From positions 3,701,988-3,765,987 of the forward strand of contig NZ_CP011272.1 in the NCBI RefSeq assembly GCF_001610875.1: a DNA stretch of 64,000 nucleotides, read 5' to 3'. Below the pieces are notes generated by a model. The model was given only the letters and a program-made list of their open reading frames with translations. It ran no database searches and was not told where the DNA came from. The DNA is from Pirellula sp. SH-Sr6A (lineage in GTDB: Bacteria; Planctomycetota; Planctomycetia; Pirellulales; Pirellulaceae). This document shows positions 1 to 9,474 of the stretch, piece by piece (position 1 is the first letter of the stretch; the number at the start of each line of letters is the position of its first letter). Position numbers and translations under genes: made by a program.

Positions 1-418
1 AGTGTCCGTGAGGACAGAGAATGCCTGGCCTTTTCGTGTCCGCTGGTTTTCCATCGCGTGGGAGATAAAGGGTACCCGTGACATAGAACCCAGGAAGGCT
101 TTCGAAATAGACCTTGGCAGTCGCGTAGCCATCGAGTTCTTGCAAGCCGTGAACAACAGGTTTCACCGGAGCAAGAGTCGGCTTTGGCAATAGGCCTTGC
201 GAGACAGCCAGTTGTTCCAAGACCTCGGTGCGTCGCGTGTTCCAAGCTTCCAAGGATTCGGGTGGTTGGAAAGGGAAATGACCATCCAGATCTTGGAGCG
301 GAATCGAATCAGCCAGCGGAATGGGATCTGCGGCTTGGACGGCAAATGGTGATGCGAATGAGCAAGAGGCGGCGAGGGCGGCCAGGATTACGAATCGGGA
401 ACGGCGAAGGCTCTTCAC
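1..418 (-). CDS. Secreted alpha/beta-hydrolase (esterase-like), N-terminal part, cut by left edge
   Basis: The minus strand is open from a GTG at 418-416 to the left edge (about 139 codons). Residues 1-30 form a signal peptide: a basic start (VKSLRRSR), a hydrophobic core and an A-x-A-type end (AVQAAD). The mature part contains GFYVTGTLYLPRDG and then GILCPHGH, the pattern that opens many planctomycete acetyl-xylan-esterase-like alpha/beta-hydrolases, where HGH or HGG forms the oxyanion region. The nucleophile and the rest lie outside the window. No in-frame ATG exists between this GTG and the queG stop, so GTG is the best start. It sits 62 bases after queG on the same strand and may be co-transcribed. 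The esterase role is inferred from the fold pattern; the substrate is unknown. Confidence 0.6.
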   Translation of the reverse strand, partial: MKSLRRSRFVILAALAASCSFASPFAVQAADPIPLADSIPLQDLDGHFPFQPPESLEAWNTRRTEVLEQLAVSQGLLPKPTLAPVKPVVHGLQELDGYATAKVYFESLPGFYVTGTLYLPRDGKPADTKRPGILCPHGH

Positions 419-480
419 GATGGTGTCTCGACGAAATGGTAGGGTGGGTGGGAGGGAGTCCGACAGCTGGTATTGTAATC

Positions 481-1614
481 CTAGCCGTTGCGTGCAGGGG
501 GAGGCATTGGATCGGTGATTCGGTTGCGAGCCCATTGCGCGGCGTCGCTCACCACGGGATCCTCGCTTTGAGCATGTCGTTCGATGAGGTCGATCAAATC
601 GGACCGATTGCCGTTTCCAGCGGCGATCAACGCATTGCGTTGCATTCCTCTCAGTTTGGTTCGCCAGAAGGGGGTCGTTCGGTAGAGTTGGCGAAAGGAT
701 TCTTCGTCCAAACTCAACCAATGGCGAAGGGAGTTGCGGCTCTCTTGGTGGATCGGATGGAATTCCGGGAGGTGATCGTCGATCCTTTTGCGATTCCATG
801 GGCAGACGATTTGGCAGAGATCGCAACCAAAGATCCAGTTCCCCATCGATTCGCGGAGCGTCGGTTCGATGGGGCCTCGATGTTCGATCGTCAAATAGCT
901 GATGCATCGCGAGGCGTCGAGGACATGGGGTTCGACGAACGCGTGGGTAGGGCAGACATCCAAGCAAGCTCGACAAGAGCCGCAATGGTTTGTCTGCATC
1001 GGCTCATCTGTTGGTAATTCCAGATCGGTGAGCAGGGCCGCGAGAAAGAAGTAGCTTCCCCATTCGCGATGCAGGAGCAATGTGTTCTTCCCAATCCAAC
1101 CCAACCCAGCCAATCGTGCGTAATCGCGTTCTAACAGGGGGGCGGTATCCACAACGCCTCGCCATTTGCTCCCGGGTGCCGAAGCTTCCATTTTTTTCAC
1201 AATGGTATTGAGTCGACTTCGAATGAAATCGTGGTAGTCGACTTCCCCCATGGCATAATTCCCGATTCGAGCATCCAACCCAGTCGGAAGTTCGCGAAGT
1301 TCAGAACAATTCGTTGCACCTAGCAGATCCGTTGGCGGAGTAGTAGGGGCGGGATGTTTGCGACGGCGAGTATCGGGATGGGAGGCGTAGGGCATCCCTA
1401 GCATCACGATGGAGCGGCAGTTTTCGAGGACGGATCTCGGGTGGCGATACGCGTCGAGTCGGTCGTCGAGGTAATGCATCGTGCCGTGGTATCCCTGCTC
1501 GATCCAGCTTCGGAGGTTGGAGAAGGATTCCGATTCACGTGCGTTGGCGATTCCAAAGAGAGGGAATCCGGCCGAAGCAGCCAGGGCCTCGAGTTCATCA
1601 CGCATCGGCTTCAT
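481..1614 (-). CDS. queG: Epoxyqueuosine reductase QueG
   Basis: A 377-residue cytoplasmic enzyme that reduces epoxyqueuosine to queuosine in tRNA, the last step of queuosine synthesis, using cobalamin and two [4Fe-4S] clusters. Visible motifs are VDTAPLLERDYARLAGLGWIGK around residues 155-176, with the presumed catalytic Asp156, a first cluster motif C211-x2-C214-x2-C217-x3-CP, and a second set C264-x2-C267-x3-CP. Length matches the family. I place the start at the ATG at 1614-1612, because it overlaps the stop of the upstream DUF393 gene as ATGA, which suggests translational coupling. A GTG 15 bases further upstream is also in frame. No other queuosine gene is in the window. Confidence 0.93.
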   Translation of the reverse strand: MKPMRDELEALAASAGFPLFGIANARESESFSNLRSWIEQGYHGTMHYLDDRLDAYRHPRSVLENCRSIVMLGMPYASHPDTRRRKHPAPTTPPTDLLGATNCSELRELPTGLDARIGNYAMGEVDYHDFIRSRLNTIVKKMEASAPGSKWRGVVDTAPLLERDYARLAGLGWIGKNTLLLHREWGSYFFLAALLTDLELPTDEPMQTNHCGSCRACLDVCPTHAFVEPHVLDASRCISYLTIEHRGPIEPTLRESMGNWIFGCDLCQIVCPWNRKRIDDHLPEFHPIHQESRNSLRHWLSLDEESFRQLYRTTPFWRTKLRGMQRNALIAAGNGNRSDLIDLIERHAQSEDPVVSDAAQWARNRITDPMPPPARNG

Positions 1615-2042
1615 CGATGAAGCGAGCACGTACCACCCTCATCACAATTTTTGCCCGCGATGCGATAACGTCGTTTGGCGATCTGGCGGTAGAGCCATCG
1701 CCAGACGGGCATGGAGAAAGGGAGGTGGAGGATGGGAGCGATTGGCCAGAGGAGTGGCAGACGCCGGGAAAGGTATCGCAGTGCGTCGGCGCCACCGAAA
1801 CGTCGTCCATCGGGAGCGACAACCCACATCTGCTCCATGAGCATTTCGTGGGTGAGGTCTGGATAATCGACCGCCACGCAAGGGTCGTGCAAGGAGACGA
1901 AGCGGAGGCGATTCTTTCCGTCGAACCGTCGGAGGTGGTCGGTCTGTCGGCGGCAGAAGTTGCATTGGCCATCGAACAAGACAACATCCGACGCGGGTAG
2001 CGCCTTGGTGGTGCCGATACTCGATAGGATCGCCTGATTCAT
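1611..2042 (-). CDS. DCC-family thiol-disulfide oxidoreductase (DUF393)
   Basis: A 143-residue protein with the family hallmark near the N-terminus, VVLFDGQCNFCRRQ, where the DGxCxxC segment gives the DCC family its name and carries the putative redox-active CxxC. The later segments VSLHDP, MWVVAPDGRRFGGADALRYL and PVWRWLYRQIAKRRY are typical of DUF393. The members are predicted small thioredoxin-like oxidoreductases; physiological substrates are not established. The gene overlaps the queG start by four bases, so the two are probably co-translated. A link to queuosine metabolism is not known and may be only positional. The start at the ATG at 2042 has no clear Shine-Dalgarno sequence. Confidence 0.85.
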   Translation of the reverse strand: MNQAILSSIGTTKALPASDVVLFDGQCNFCRRQTDHLRRFDGKNRLRFVSLHDPCVAVDYPDLTHEMLMEQMWVVAPDGRRFGGADALRYLSRRLPLLWPIAPILHLPFSMPVWRWLYRQIAKRRYRIAGKNCDEGGTCSLHR

Positions 2043-2113
2043 GAAACGTTAAGGGGTTGAAGGGTGCCGCCAGTGCAAGGGCTTTGAAGATATTCTAGGC
2101 TGCGAAATGGTTT

Positions 2114-2602
2114 TCAGGTCGATTTTTTACGGACCATTCGCAAATGGGGCCCTACGTTTGGTATGGAGAAAATCTCGCCGATTTCCTGCCATCCGTTCTT
2201 CCGATAGAAATCGATCGCTTCTTCACGGGCATTGCACCAAAGCCGGATAGCGGGATTGGGGGCGCTCCACGCGTCGATTGCTTGGAGCAGGGTGCGTCCC
2301 ACCCCGGAGCCTTGGACAGCGTCGGAGACCGCCATGCCTCGCAATTGGTACCAAACCCCCGAATGAGGGGGGAGATCGGGTGGTATTAGGGTCGTGGAAA
2401 GCATCAGGCTCGCGCAGCCGACCATTCGGTCCTCGTGCCACGCGGTGAAATGCTGGGTCGTCGCTAGGTCGTCCCCCACAAATCGAGCCGAGGCTGGGTT
2501 TCCTCCGAGCGGTTCACGCAGAACGGCGAATCGAAGATCCCATAGCTCTGCCGGACACTCGGTACCTGGGATCGTGCGTAGAGTGAGGGAATCCAATCGC
2601 AT
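2114..2602 (-). CDS. GNAT-family N-acetyltransferase
   Basis: A 162-residue protein from the chosen ATG. The acetyl-CoA binding motif A is visible as LRGMAVSDAVQGSGVGRTLL (Q-x-x-G-x-G/A pattern), and motif B as CNAREEAIDFYRKNGWQEIG, ending in FSIPNVGPHLRMVR. The fold and the cofactor are therefore clear, while the acceptor substrate cannot be read from the sequence. The frame stays open to a GTG at 2722 with 40 more codons, but that extension looks non-conserved and would run into the divergent promoter region, so I prefer the internal ATG at 2602. It lies divergent to the sugar isomerase gene across about 260 bases with no other gene. Confidence 0.82.
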   Translation of the reverse strand: MRLDSLTLRTIPGTECPAELWDLRFAVLREPLGGNPASARFVGDDLATTQHFTAWHEDRMVGCASLMLSTTLIPPDLPPHSGVWYQLRGMAVSDAVQGSGVGRTLLQAIDAWSAPNPAIRLWCNAREEAIDFYRKNGWQEIGEIFSIPNVGPHLRMVRKKST

Positions 2603-2862
2603 GGTGCGGGACCATAAGCTTTCTGCGAGAACGACCGAGAAGGGAGCAATCGAAGGAGTTCGCTGAGACGACAGCGGTCGAGTAAAGGATACCTTTTCTG
2701 CGTGAGGAATCCATGTCGTCACTCGGCCCGGAATCTAGGCTCGACGCGAGGTTTCCCCGATCCGGAACTCCCGCTTCAGCTACCTGTACTTGCGCTGGCT
2801 ACTTGGTATCCTGGGGGGCCATCATCCGGCCTCTCAACTCAACACATGGAGAAATTCCAAGC

Positions 2863-3861
2863 ATGGCTAGACCTGCCACCTTGTTCACAGGCCAATGGGC
2901 CGACCTCCCTCTTTCCAAGATGGCTCAGCTCACCAAGGACTTCGGATACGACGGGATCGAGCTTGCTTGCTGGGGCGATCACTTCGAAGTGGACAAAGCC
3001 AACTCGGACCCATCCTATTGCGACAACAAACGAGCATTCCTGGATAGTCTTGGTTTGCAATGCCATGCCATCAGCGCCCACTTGGTCGGCCAAGCGGTCT
3101 TGGACACCATCGACATTCGTCACAAGTCGATTTTGCCACCTTACGTTTGGGGAGATGGGAATCCTGCAGGGGTGAACGAGCGAGCTTGTGAGGAGCTAAA
3201 GGCAACGGCTCGCGCCGCCAAGAAGTTTGGCGTGGGAGTTGTCAATGGTTTCACCGGTTCTTCCATCTGGCACTTGAACTACTCCTTTCCACCTGTTCCG
3301 CAGTCGATGATCGACGATGGGTTTAAGCTTCTTGCGACGCGATTCCATCCTATCTTGGACGAGTTTGCAAAGAATGGTGTTCGATTCGCCTTGGAAGTGC
3401 ACCCGACCGAAATTGCGTTTGACATTTATTCGGCGAAGATGGCGCTTGAAGCGTTGGACAATCGACCGGAGTTCGGATTCAACTTCGACCCCAGTCACTT
3501 GATTTGGCAAGGGGTGGATCCGGTCGAGTTCATCCGCGCGTTTCCGGATCGGATCTATCACGTGCACGTGAAGGATGCGACGACCAAGTTGAATGGTCGA
3601 TCGGGTATCCTCTGCAGTCACTTGAACTTTGGCGATCCACGTCGCGGATGGGATTTCCGAAGCCCAGGGCGTGGCAGTGTGAATTTTGAAGAAATCATCC
3701 GTGCGCTCAACGACATCGGTTACAACGGACCTCTCTCGGTGGAGTGGGAAGATAGCGGGATGGACCGCGAATTTGGTGCCGCCGAAGCAGCTCGCTTCGT
3801 CAAGAATTTGGATTTTGCACCGAGCGGTCGCGCATTCGATTCGGCTTTTGAAAAGGCATAA
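2863..3861 (+). CDS. Sugar phosphate isomerase/epimerase (xylose-isomerase-like TIM barrel)
   Basis: A 332-residue AP-endonuclease-2-type TIM barrel. Metal-ligand positions expected for the family are visible: [13 protein letters not shown] near the middle (Glu), [12 protein letters not shown] (Asp and His), YHVHVKDA (His-x-His) and PLSVEWED near the C-terminus (Glu). Members interconvert or epimerise ketoses or dehydrate inosose-type sugars; the exact substrate is unknown. The frame is open from 2713, but the N-terminal 50 residues of that longer reading look non-coding, and [16 protein letters not shown] at 2863 matches the usual N-terminus. Its stop overlaps the next gene as TAATG, so the two form a coupled pair. 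This suggests one sugar pathway. Confidence 0.85.
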   Translation: MARPATLFTGQWADLPLSKMAQLTKDFGYDGIELACWGDHFEVDKANSDPSYCDNKRAFLDSLGLQCHAISAHLVGQAVLDTIDIRHKSILPPYVWGDGNPAGVNERACEELKATARAAKKFGVGVVNGFTGSSIWHLNYSFPPVPQSMIDDGFKLLATRFHPILDEFAKNGVRFALEVHPTEIAFDIYSAKMALEALDNRPEFGFNFDPSHLIWQGVDPVEFIRAFPDRIYHVHVKDATTKLNGRSGILCSHLNFGDPRRGWDFRSPGRGSVNFEEIIRALNDIGYNGPLSVEWEDSGMDREFGAAEAARFVKNLDFAPSGRAFDSAFEKA

Positions 3862-4823
3862 TGAGCGAAGCAACATTACTTTACCTACCAGCGGACGCGG
3901 CTCTTCGGTTTCTTCCCGAGGGGCCGTATCCCTTTGGTCCGGATCAGTTCTCATGGGTTGCGATCCAGCATGGGGCCGAGAGTCGCGTGGGATCGATTGA
4001 GGTCTTTGATCTAGCGACCCGCACGAATCGAAGCTATCCGTTGCCGGGGCGTCCCGGGTTTGCATTCCGAACCGATCGTGGAAACTTCGTCGTCGGCTGC
4101 GAACGAACGGTTGGGATCTATCATCCCCAGGACGGGTCTATGACCCCCTTGGCCGATGACATCGATGCCGATGTGTCCGGTACCATCATCAATGATGGAC
4201 TGACCTGGGATGGCAATCTCCTGTTCGGGTGCAAGGATTTGGAGTTCACCACCAAGAAGGCGGGGCTTTACTTTTGGCGAGGCGCCGATCGTCGTCTGTT
4301 CAAGCTTCGGGGCGATCAGATTTGCAGCAATGGAAAGTGCATTGCGGGCAAAGGGGATGGTTGGGTCGACTTGCTCGATATCGACACGCCGACGAAGTCG
4401 GTCGTTCGCTATCGCATCGACACCGAGGCAGGGAAGATCGTTTCGGAATCGAAGGTGGTCGATTTAACGAGCGATCCAGCGTTCCCGGATGGAATGACCA
4501 TGAGTCTCGATGGGGAGAGTGTCATCATTTCGCTTTACAACCCCAACCCGGCGGCGTTTGGTCGGACCATTCAAGTCCGATTGAAGGATCAAGCGGTGGT
4601 GGCGGAGTGGCGAACCCCTGCGAGCCCTCAAGCGACTTGCCCGCAATGGTTCGTCGATTCGCAGGATTCGCTGTGGCTGATCATCACCACCGCCGTGGAG
4701 CACATGCCGGCGGAACGGCAAGCCGACACAAAGAATGCGGGTGCGCTCTTCGCAGTTCCCTTTGGCAAGCTCGCAGATAAAGCTACCTACGAATCGCTGA
4801 CCCAGCCGTTTCTCGAATCGTAG
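3861..4823 (+). CDS. SMP-30/gluconolactonase-like beta-propeller protein
   Basis: A 320-residue protein without a signal peptide, so probably cytoplasmic. The sequence shows the repeating blades of an SMP-30/LRE propeller: FAFRTDRGNFVVGCE, INDGLTWDGNLLFGC (the N-D-G metal-site segment), FPDGMTMSLDGESVIISLYN (the second signature, D-G-M with Asp/Asn ligands) and a last blade before the C-terminus. Family members are calcium- or zinc-dependent sugar lactonases such as gluconolactonase. The start codon overlaps the isomerase stop by one base (TAATG), which supports co-translation. A lactonase acting after an isomerase or dehydrogenase on an aldonate route would fit, but the substrate is inferred only from the family. 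A strong terminator follows at 4866-4910. Confidence 0.72.
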   Translation: MSEATLLYLPADAALRFLPEGPYPFGPDQFSWVAIQHGAESRVGSIEVFDLATRTNRSYPLPGRPGFAFRTDRGNFVVGCERTVGIYHPQDGSMTPLADDIDADVSGTIINDGLTWDGNLLFGCKDLEFTTKKAGLYFWRGADRRLFKLRGDQICSNGKCIAGKGDGWVDLLDIDTPTKSVVRYRIDTEAGKIVSESKVVDLTSDPAFPDGMTMSLDGESVIISLYNPNPAAFGRTIQVRLKDQAVVAEWRTPASPQATCPQWFVDSQDSLWLIITTAVEHMPAERQADTKNAGALFAVPFGKLADKATYESLTQPFLES

Positions 4824-4865
4824 ATTCGGTGCATCCTGTTGTTAAAAGACAGGGCCGTAAAAGAC

Positions 4866-4910
4866 AGAGCCGATGGTGTGCCCCCCAGCCCACCATCGGC
4901 TCTTTACTTT
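4866..4910. terminator. Rho-independent terminator between converging genes
   Basis: A perfect 13-bp stem, AGAGCCGATGGTG (4866-4878) with CACCATCGGCTCT (4891-4903), encloses a C-rich 12-base loop and is followed by TTTACTTTTT on the plus strand. The minus strand also has a T-rich tract after the stem (GTCTTTTACGG), so it can serve both the SMP-30-like gene, ending at 4823, and the minus-strand SHD1 gene, ending at 4991. Confidence 0.88.
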
Positions 4911-4990
4911 TTATTCCGTCCGCTGTGGCATTGCGGTCAATCGTGTCAGCAACGTCACCGTCTATCGCTTCTTGAATCTTTGTATGCGGC

Positions 4991-6409
4991 TTATGGCAGT
5001 GCGAAGACTGCGCCGGTAACCGCAGCGGCTTGAACCGCGGCGCCTCGCAAGCTGATGGGGACAGGTCCGACGGTCCAGGGTGCGCAGGAACCTGGTCGGT
5101 AGTAGCCGAGCGAGTACTGGCATTCGTTCATCGGGTGGATTCCCATCTTGTAAGGCAGGACTGCAACGTTCTTGAAGAAATTCAAGCTAGAGATCGCTGG
5201 CTGTGCCCAGGGGCCCCATTCGTGTCCGTATCGCTCCAGCTGCACCTCTTCGAAGTACAGCGGTTTGTGGCAAGCCCCGGATGCTTTCCAAGTCATGGTG
5301 GTTGCGATGAAATTGCGTGGATCCAGCGAGGTGTCGTTGAGAGAGCAGGTCGCTGGGATACCCCAAGCTTCTGCGACGTAGATTTGATCGGCGTCGCTCA
5401 ATCGATTGAGCAGGAAGGTGGAGCGTGTTCCATCGTTTTGTTCGATGACGACCGATCCATACGCAAGGTCCACCAATCGGCCTTCCGCGACCACTTCGCC
5501 CGCTAGGCTATACCAAGGTCGTTGAGGTGCCTGCTGGATGAAAGCATCCTTGGAGTTGGTGGCTCGTTCATTCTTGTATCCCTCGACGAAAGTGGGAGAG
5601 GTATCCACGCTGATTTTCGTGATATCCGATGCCGACAGAGCTTGGCGAAGGGAATCGCAATCGGCCATGGCACGAGACGAAGGACGTACGAACGGCTGCG
5701 ACGTCGCGTTGTCCGATCCCAAGCTCAGGTCGTTCCCTCGCAAGCTGCGATCCGAGGGGGATTGCAATGGCATCGGCATCGGTGCAGTTTCTTGTTTTGG
5801 CAAGAGAGATTGCGGTTCCGAGTCTAGGGAAGGGAGTGGATTCGATGGGGCCGACGGTAAGCCTTGAGGAGCAGGCGGCAGCGAGAGCAAATCTTGTGTT
5901 GGTGCCGCGTCCTGGTAAGTGGCCAAACGGACGCCTTGTGCGCGTCGGTTGGTCGCGGCAGCGTGGGTGGAAGCGGGCTGGATCGCTTGATCGGTGATAC
6001 GATTTGCTGGGGTGACCGGTTGGCGACGTGCGACTGGTTTGAACGAGGTCGATTGCAGTTCCGACTCGGGAATCGATTGGAGCGAGGGTTGTGGAGCGGC
6101 TGCGTTGGTTTGCGGCGCGAGCGATTGCGAGTAGGAAGCAGGCTTTTGTGCTGGTCCCTTTTCGACTTTGCGCCAGCGGGCGACAGCGTTGGCTTCGGCG
6201 GCGTTGCCGCTTCGAAGGCTGTTCGCAGGAGTGGTATCTGCGGATGCGGCTGGTCTCGCATAAGGTTGCGGAGACCAAGCAGGAGGTTGTTGGGCGGAGG
6301 ACTGGTTGGAGAGGGCCAATCCGAAAGGGATCGCACCGAGAAGGGCAACGCGAATCCATTCGCGATGACCGGAATGGCGAAGGCTAGTTGTCCCCTGAGT
6401 GGGAGACAT
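4991..6409 (-). CDS. Secreted SHD1-domain protein with Pro/Gln/Ser-rich linker
   Basis: A 472-residue protein. From the ATG at 6409 there is a hydrophobic signal segment ([20 protein letters not shown]) followed by about 230 residues of low-complexity P/A/S/Q-rich linker. Around residues 296-350 lies an SHD1-like module ([35 protein letters not shown]), a domain first defined in yeast Sla1 and frequent in planctomycete secreted proteins. The C-terminal third is Cys-containing ([34 protein letters not shown]) and ends in an Ala/Val-rich stretch. The function is unknown; a cell-surface or periplasmic structural role is plausible. The chosen start overlaps the end of guaB by 26 bases; the frame is open further upstream, but those residues lie antisense-free inside guaB and lack a signal peptide. 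Confidence 0.72.
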   Translation of the reverse strand: MSPTQGTTSLRHSGHREWIRVALLGAIPFGLALSNQSSAQQPPAWSPQPYARPAASADTTPANSLRSGNAAEANAVARWRKVEKGPAQKPASYSQSLAPQTNAAAPQPSLQSIPESELQSTSFKPVARRQPVTPANRITDQAIQPASTHAAATNRRAQGVRLATYQDAAPTQDLLSLPPAPQGLPSAPSNPLPSLDSEPQSLLPKQETAPMPMPLQSPSDRSLRGNDLSLGSDNATSQPFVRPSSRAMADCDSLRQALSASDITKISVDTSPTFVEGYKNERATNSKDAFIQQAPQRPWYSLAGEVVAEGRLVDLAYGSVVIEQNDGTRSTFLLNRLSDADQIYVAEAWGIPATCSLNDTSLDPRNFIATTMTWKASGACHKPLYFEEVQLERYGHEWGPWAQPAISSLNFFKNVAVLPYKMGIHPMNECQYSLGYYRPGSCAPWTVGPVPISLRGAAVQAAAVTGAVFALP

Positions 6410-7862
6410 CCGAGCTGTAGTTGGGTGCTTCCTGCGTGATGGCGATGTCATGAGGGTGATTCTCGCGGACCGTTGCGGCCGAAACCTGTATGAAACGTGC
6501 ATCCTTGCGTAGCTCCGCGATGGTTTGGGTACCGCAGTACCCCATGCCAGCGCGAAGTCCGCCAACCAATTGGTAAACGTAGTCGGCCAAGGGCCCTTTG
6601 AACGGAACACGTCCTTCGACGCCTTCCGGCACCAGCTTGGACAGCTGATCCTGGCTACCTTGTCGGTAGCGTTCGCTCGAACCTTTGACCATCGCTCCCA
6701 GCGATCCCATTCCCCGGTAGGCCTTGAAGGTTCGGCCTTGGTAGAGGATGGTTCGTCCTGGGCTCTCGGCTAGACCTGCGAACAAGCTCCCGATCATGAC
6801 GCAGGAGGCTCCTGCGGCAATCGCTTTGGTGATGTCGCCGCTATAGCGAATTCCACCGTCTGCGATCGTCGGTATGCCTGCTTTCTCGCAAGCCTTCGTG
6901 GTTTGATAAATGGCGGTGATTTGCGGGACACCTACGCCTGATATCACTCTCGTCGTGCATATGGATCCTGGTCCGATCCCTACTTTGACGGCGTCCGCTC
7001 CAGCGTTCATCAAGTCTTTTCCGCCTTCGTAGGTCGCTACGTTGCCGGCGATGACATCGATGTTCCACTGACGCTTCAGCTGTTTGACGGTTTCGATCAC
7101 GTTGGAGGAGTGACCGTGAGCACTATCGACGATCAGCACATCCACACCTCGGTGAATCAGCTGCTCGGCTCGCTCCAGGTCGAACACCCCGATCGCCGCA
7201 CCGACTCGAAGCCTACCCTGCTCGTCTTTGCAAGCATTTGGGTAGCTTTTGATCATGTCGATGTCTTTGATCGTGATCATCCCCGTCAGTTTGTATTCAT
7301 CGTCAACCAGCAAAAGTTTCTCCACCTTTTTATCCGTTAAAATTCGCTCAGCTTCCGCAAGCGTTACATTCCCCTGCGCCGTAACCAGATTCTCTTTGGT
7401 CATGACAGCAGAAATGGGAAGCTCGGAAGACTCGAGAAACTTTAAGTCCCGGCGGGTGAGAATTCCGACCAATTTGCCGTCTTTCTCTATGATTGGGATG
7501 CCCGACACGTTCTGTTTTCGCATCAAATCCTGGGCTTGCGACACGCTTTCGGTCGGGAGCAGGGTGACGGGGTCGGGAATGATGCCATTCGCGGAACGTT
7601 TGACTTTGGTCACTTCTTCCGCTTGAGCCTCGATGCTCATGTTCTTGTGGATAACCCCCAAGCCACCTACTTTGCCAAGCGCGATTGCCATCTCGCTTTC
7701 GGTGACGGTATCCATCGGGGAGGAAAGAAATGGGATTTGCAGCCGGATGCGGGCGGTCAGCTGCGTGCTTACATCGACACCCGAGGGGAGCACTTCCGAG
7801 AAGCGGGGCTCCAGCAGAACGTCGTCAAAGGTAATGCCTTTGTAAGCGAGCTTGTCTTCCAT
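6384..7862 (-). CDS. guaB: Inosine-5'-monophosphate dehydrogenase
   Basis: A 492-residue enzyme that oxidises IMP to XMP with NAD+, the committed step of GMP synthesis in the cytoplasm. The N-terminus [17 protein letters not shown] and SSPMDTVTE match the barrel start. Two CBS domains fill residues about 96-207 ([14 protein letters not shown], then [13 protein letters not shown]). The catalytic loop [12 protein letters not shown] holds Cys302. The substrate segment [11 protein letters not shown], the flap [10 protein letters not shown] and YCGTQTI near the end are intact. The length is normal for the family. The downstream SHD1 gene begins inside its last codons, probably as a fortuitous neighbour. 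No leader motif was recognised upstream. Confidence 0.97.
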   Translation of the reverse strand: MEDKLAYKGITFDDVLLEPRFSEVLPSGVDVSTQLTARIRLQIPFLSSPMDTVTESEMAIALGKVGGLGVIHKNMSIEAQAEEVTKVKRSANGIIPDPVTLLPTESVSQAQDLMRKQNVSGIPIIEKDGKLVGILTRRDLKFLESSELPISAVMTKENLVTAQGNVTLAEAERILTDKKVEKLLLVDDEYKLTGMITIKDIDMIKSYPNACKDEQGRLRVGAAIGVFDLERAEQLIHRGVDVLIVDSAHGHSSNVIETVKQLKRQWNIDVIAGNVATYEGGKDLMNAGADAVKVGIGPGSICTTRVISGVGVPQITAIYQTTKACEKAGIPTIADGGIRYSGDITKAIAAGASCVMIGSLFAGLAESPGRTILYQGRTFKAYRGMGSLGAMVKGSSERYRQGSQDQLSKLVPEGVEGRVPFKGPLADYVYQLVGGLRAGMGYCGTQTIAELRKDARFIQVSAATVRENHPHDIAITQEAPNYSSDVSHSGDN

Positions 7863-8039
7863 AGCGTTTCCTGGATCAAAGGTTTTGGGATCTTGGAAAC
7901 CGTCCTATTATTGCAAAAGTCCGCCGATCCGGTAGGGCTGCGTCCCCCCCCAATGGGGCGGGTTTCGCGGAGAATCCCAGAGGTGGACGAGAATGGGACC
8001 GCGTGTTGAGAATGGAATCGGGTGGTGCCGAACGGGCGA

Positions 8040-9230
8040 TCAGGCGGTAGCTGGAAGGGTATCGAGCCGCCAGAAGATTTTGTTCAACTCGGTTTTTCGA
8101 ACCCGTTGAAAGCCGGTTGTGTCGTCGACGTACGGTCCGCTGATGGAACGATTGCTCTGAAGAAGGTCAATCCGTTGCTGGGCCGCGTTGAGCGTCCGGA
8201 CTATCGGTTTCATTGGGCTTTCGACGTTGCTCCGGACGACGACGGCTCTGGTCTGGTCATCCAGCAAGACAATTGTGCCGATCGGGTAAATCGACATCCC
8301 TCGCATCATGGACTGGATGGTTTTGGGACAGAATTTTCCCTTGGCCGAATGGTTGATCAGATAGACGATGGCGTCGGATTGGACGAATCGGCGGGCTGCT
8401 GAGGAATCGGTGAGCGACAAATAGGCGTCGGCGATGTTCAAGATCACGGCTTGGTACAACGTTTCGTTGAGTCGAAGACCGTTTGGAAATCCGGAGCCGT
8501 CGGCCTGCTCGTGCACTTGCGCGATGGCTTTGAGGACACGTTCGGGGATCCCTGGGGAATTTTGAAGCAATTCCGCCGACTCGATCGGGTGGCGTCGATA
8601 GGACTCGAGATCCTCTCCTTCGAGGGCATCGAGACCGTTGTGGTTGAGCAGTTTCGGATAAAAGATCAAGCTGCAGTCGTGCAACAGGCCGGTCATACCC
8701 ACTTCCAGTGCGAATTGGCTCGACTGACCTTGGCTCAGGCAGGTGACGACCCCGAGGAGCGAAAGTTTGGCACTCCGATCGGCAAGGCGTTGGATGGATT
8801 CCGCATTCTCCACAGGTCGATGGGTAGTCAAGGTCGATAATGCAGCGGCCAAGTCTTTCCCGGCTGTGTCGATGAAGGATTCGACACCCTGCGCGACCTC
8901 GTCCGCATCGACCGATTCTTTCCTCGCCAGTTTTTCAATCGCGTTGACGACCGCGAGCTCGGCTTTCGAGATGGATTCGTGAACCGCTTGCAAGATGGCT
9001 GGATCAAACGCGTTGTTGAGCACGGACTCCACGCGCGATGGCGTCGCTTCGGACGCCCCTTTGATCGTCACCGAGGTGATCCCGATCGCGGCCAATCTTT
9101 CTTTGAGCCTCTCGCTGATCGGCATTCCCGACTTGTGCAATACGTTGCCGTTGGAGTCTAGCAAATCGAAGCTCAATACGGTCCCGATTTGAAGATCTTC
9201 CGTTTGTATCACCCAAGTCTGATCACTCAT
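8040..9230 (-). CDS. HD-GYP-type protein with altered signature residues
   Basis: A 396-residue protein without signal peptide or membrane segment. The C-terminal half resembles HD-GYP phosphodiesterases, which hydrolyse cyclic di-GMP: GLLHDC (HD pair), RRHPIESAELL (third His), QVHEQADGSGFPNGL (equivalent to HHExxDGxGYP) and NIADAYLSLTD (metal Asp). Three positions deviate: HDxGK reads HDCSL, the first His of HHE is Val, and GYP is GFP. Most metal ligands remain, so it could be a weak enzyme or a c-di-GMP-responsive regulator. The N-terminal 60 residues resemble a small beta domain (IGTVLSFDLLDSNGNVLHKSG) common ahead of planctomycete HD domains. It is monocistronic, with about 240 bases of non-coding DNA upstream. 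Confidence 0.78.
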   Translation of the reverse strand: MSDQTWVIQTEDLQIGTVLSFDLLDSNGNVLHKSGMPISERLKERLAAIGITSVTIKGASEATPSRVESVLNNAFDPAILQAVHESISKAELAVVNAIEKLARKESVDADEVAQGVESFIDTAGKDLAAALSTLTTHRPVENAESIQRLADRSAKLSLLGVVTCLSQGQSSQFALEVGMTGLLHDCSLIFYPKLLNHNGLDALEGEDLESYRRHPIESAELLQNSPGIPERVLKAIAQVHEQADGSGFPNGLRLNETLYQAVILNIADAYLSLTDSSAARRFVQSDAIVYLINHSAKGKFCPKTIQSMMRGMSIYPIGTIVLLDDQTRAVVVRSNVESPMKPIVRTLNAAQQRIDLLQSNRSISGPYVDDTTGFQRVRKTELNKIFWRLDTLPATA

Positions 9231-9474
9231 GGCTTTTTTTCACATTGGTTGAGTACGCATACTTTTCGTCATGGGTTATCCGTGTTCGAAGCGGCACGCT
9301 AGCTGAGTATATCGCGATCTGATTCTGGAGTTCTTCATCTCGCGATACTATTTTCCATGGCGATTTACCGCATCGCGTGAATGGGATTCCTATCAACCGA
9401 TACACCCACTACGTGCGTACCGGTTCAGAACGGACTAGGTCGGAATCTGCGGATTTGGTAATCGAGAACGATTG

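Noticed and set aside
1-1017. Plus-strand frames at the left edge
   Set aside because: They lie opposite the esterase-like gene and queG, both of which show conserved motifs on the minus strand.
3196-4065. 289-codon antisense frame across the isomerase/SMP-30 pair
   Set aside because: The plus strand has two recognised genes with coupled stop and start; the antisense frame has no motif.
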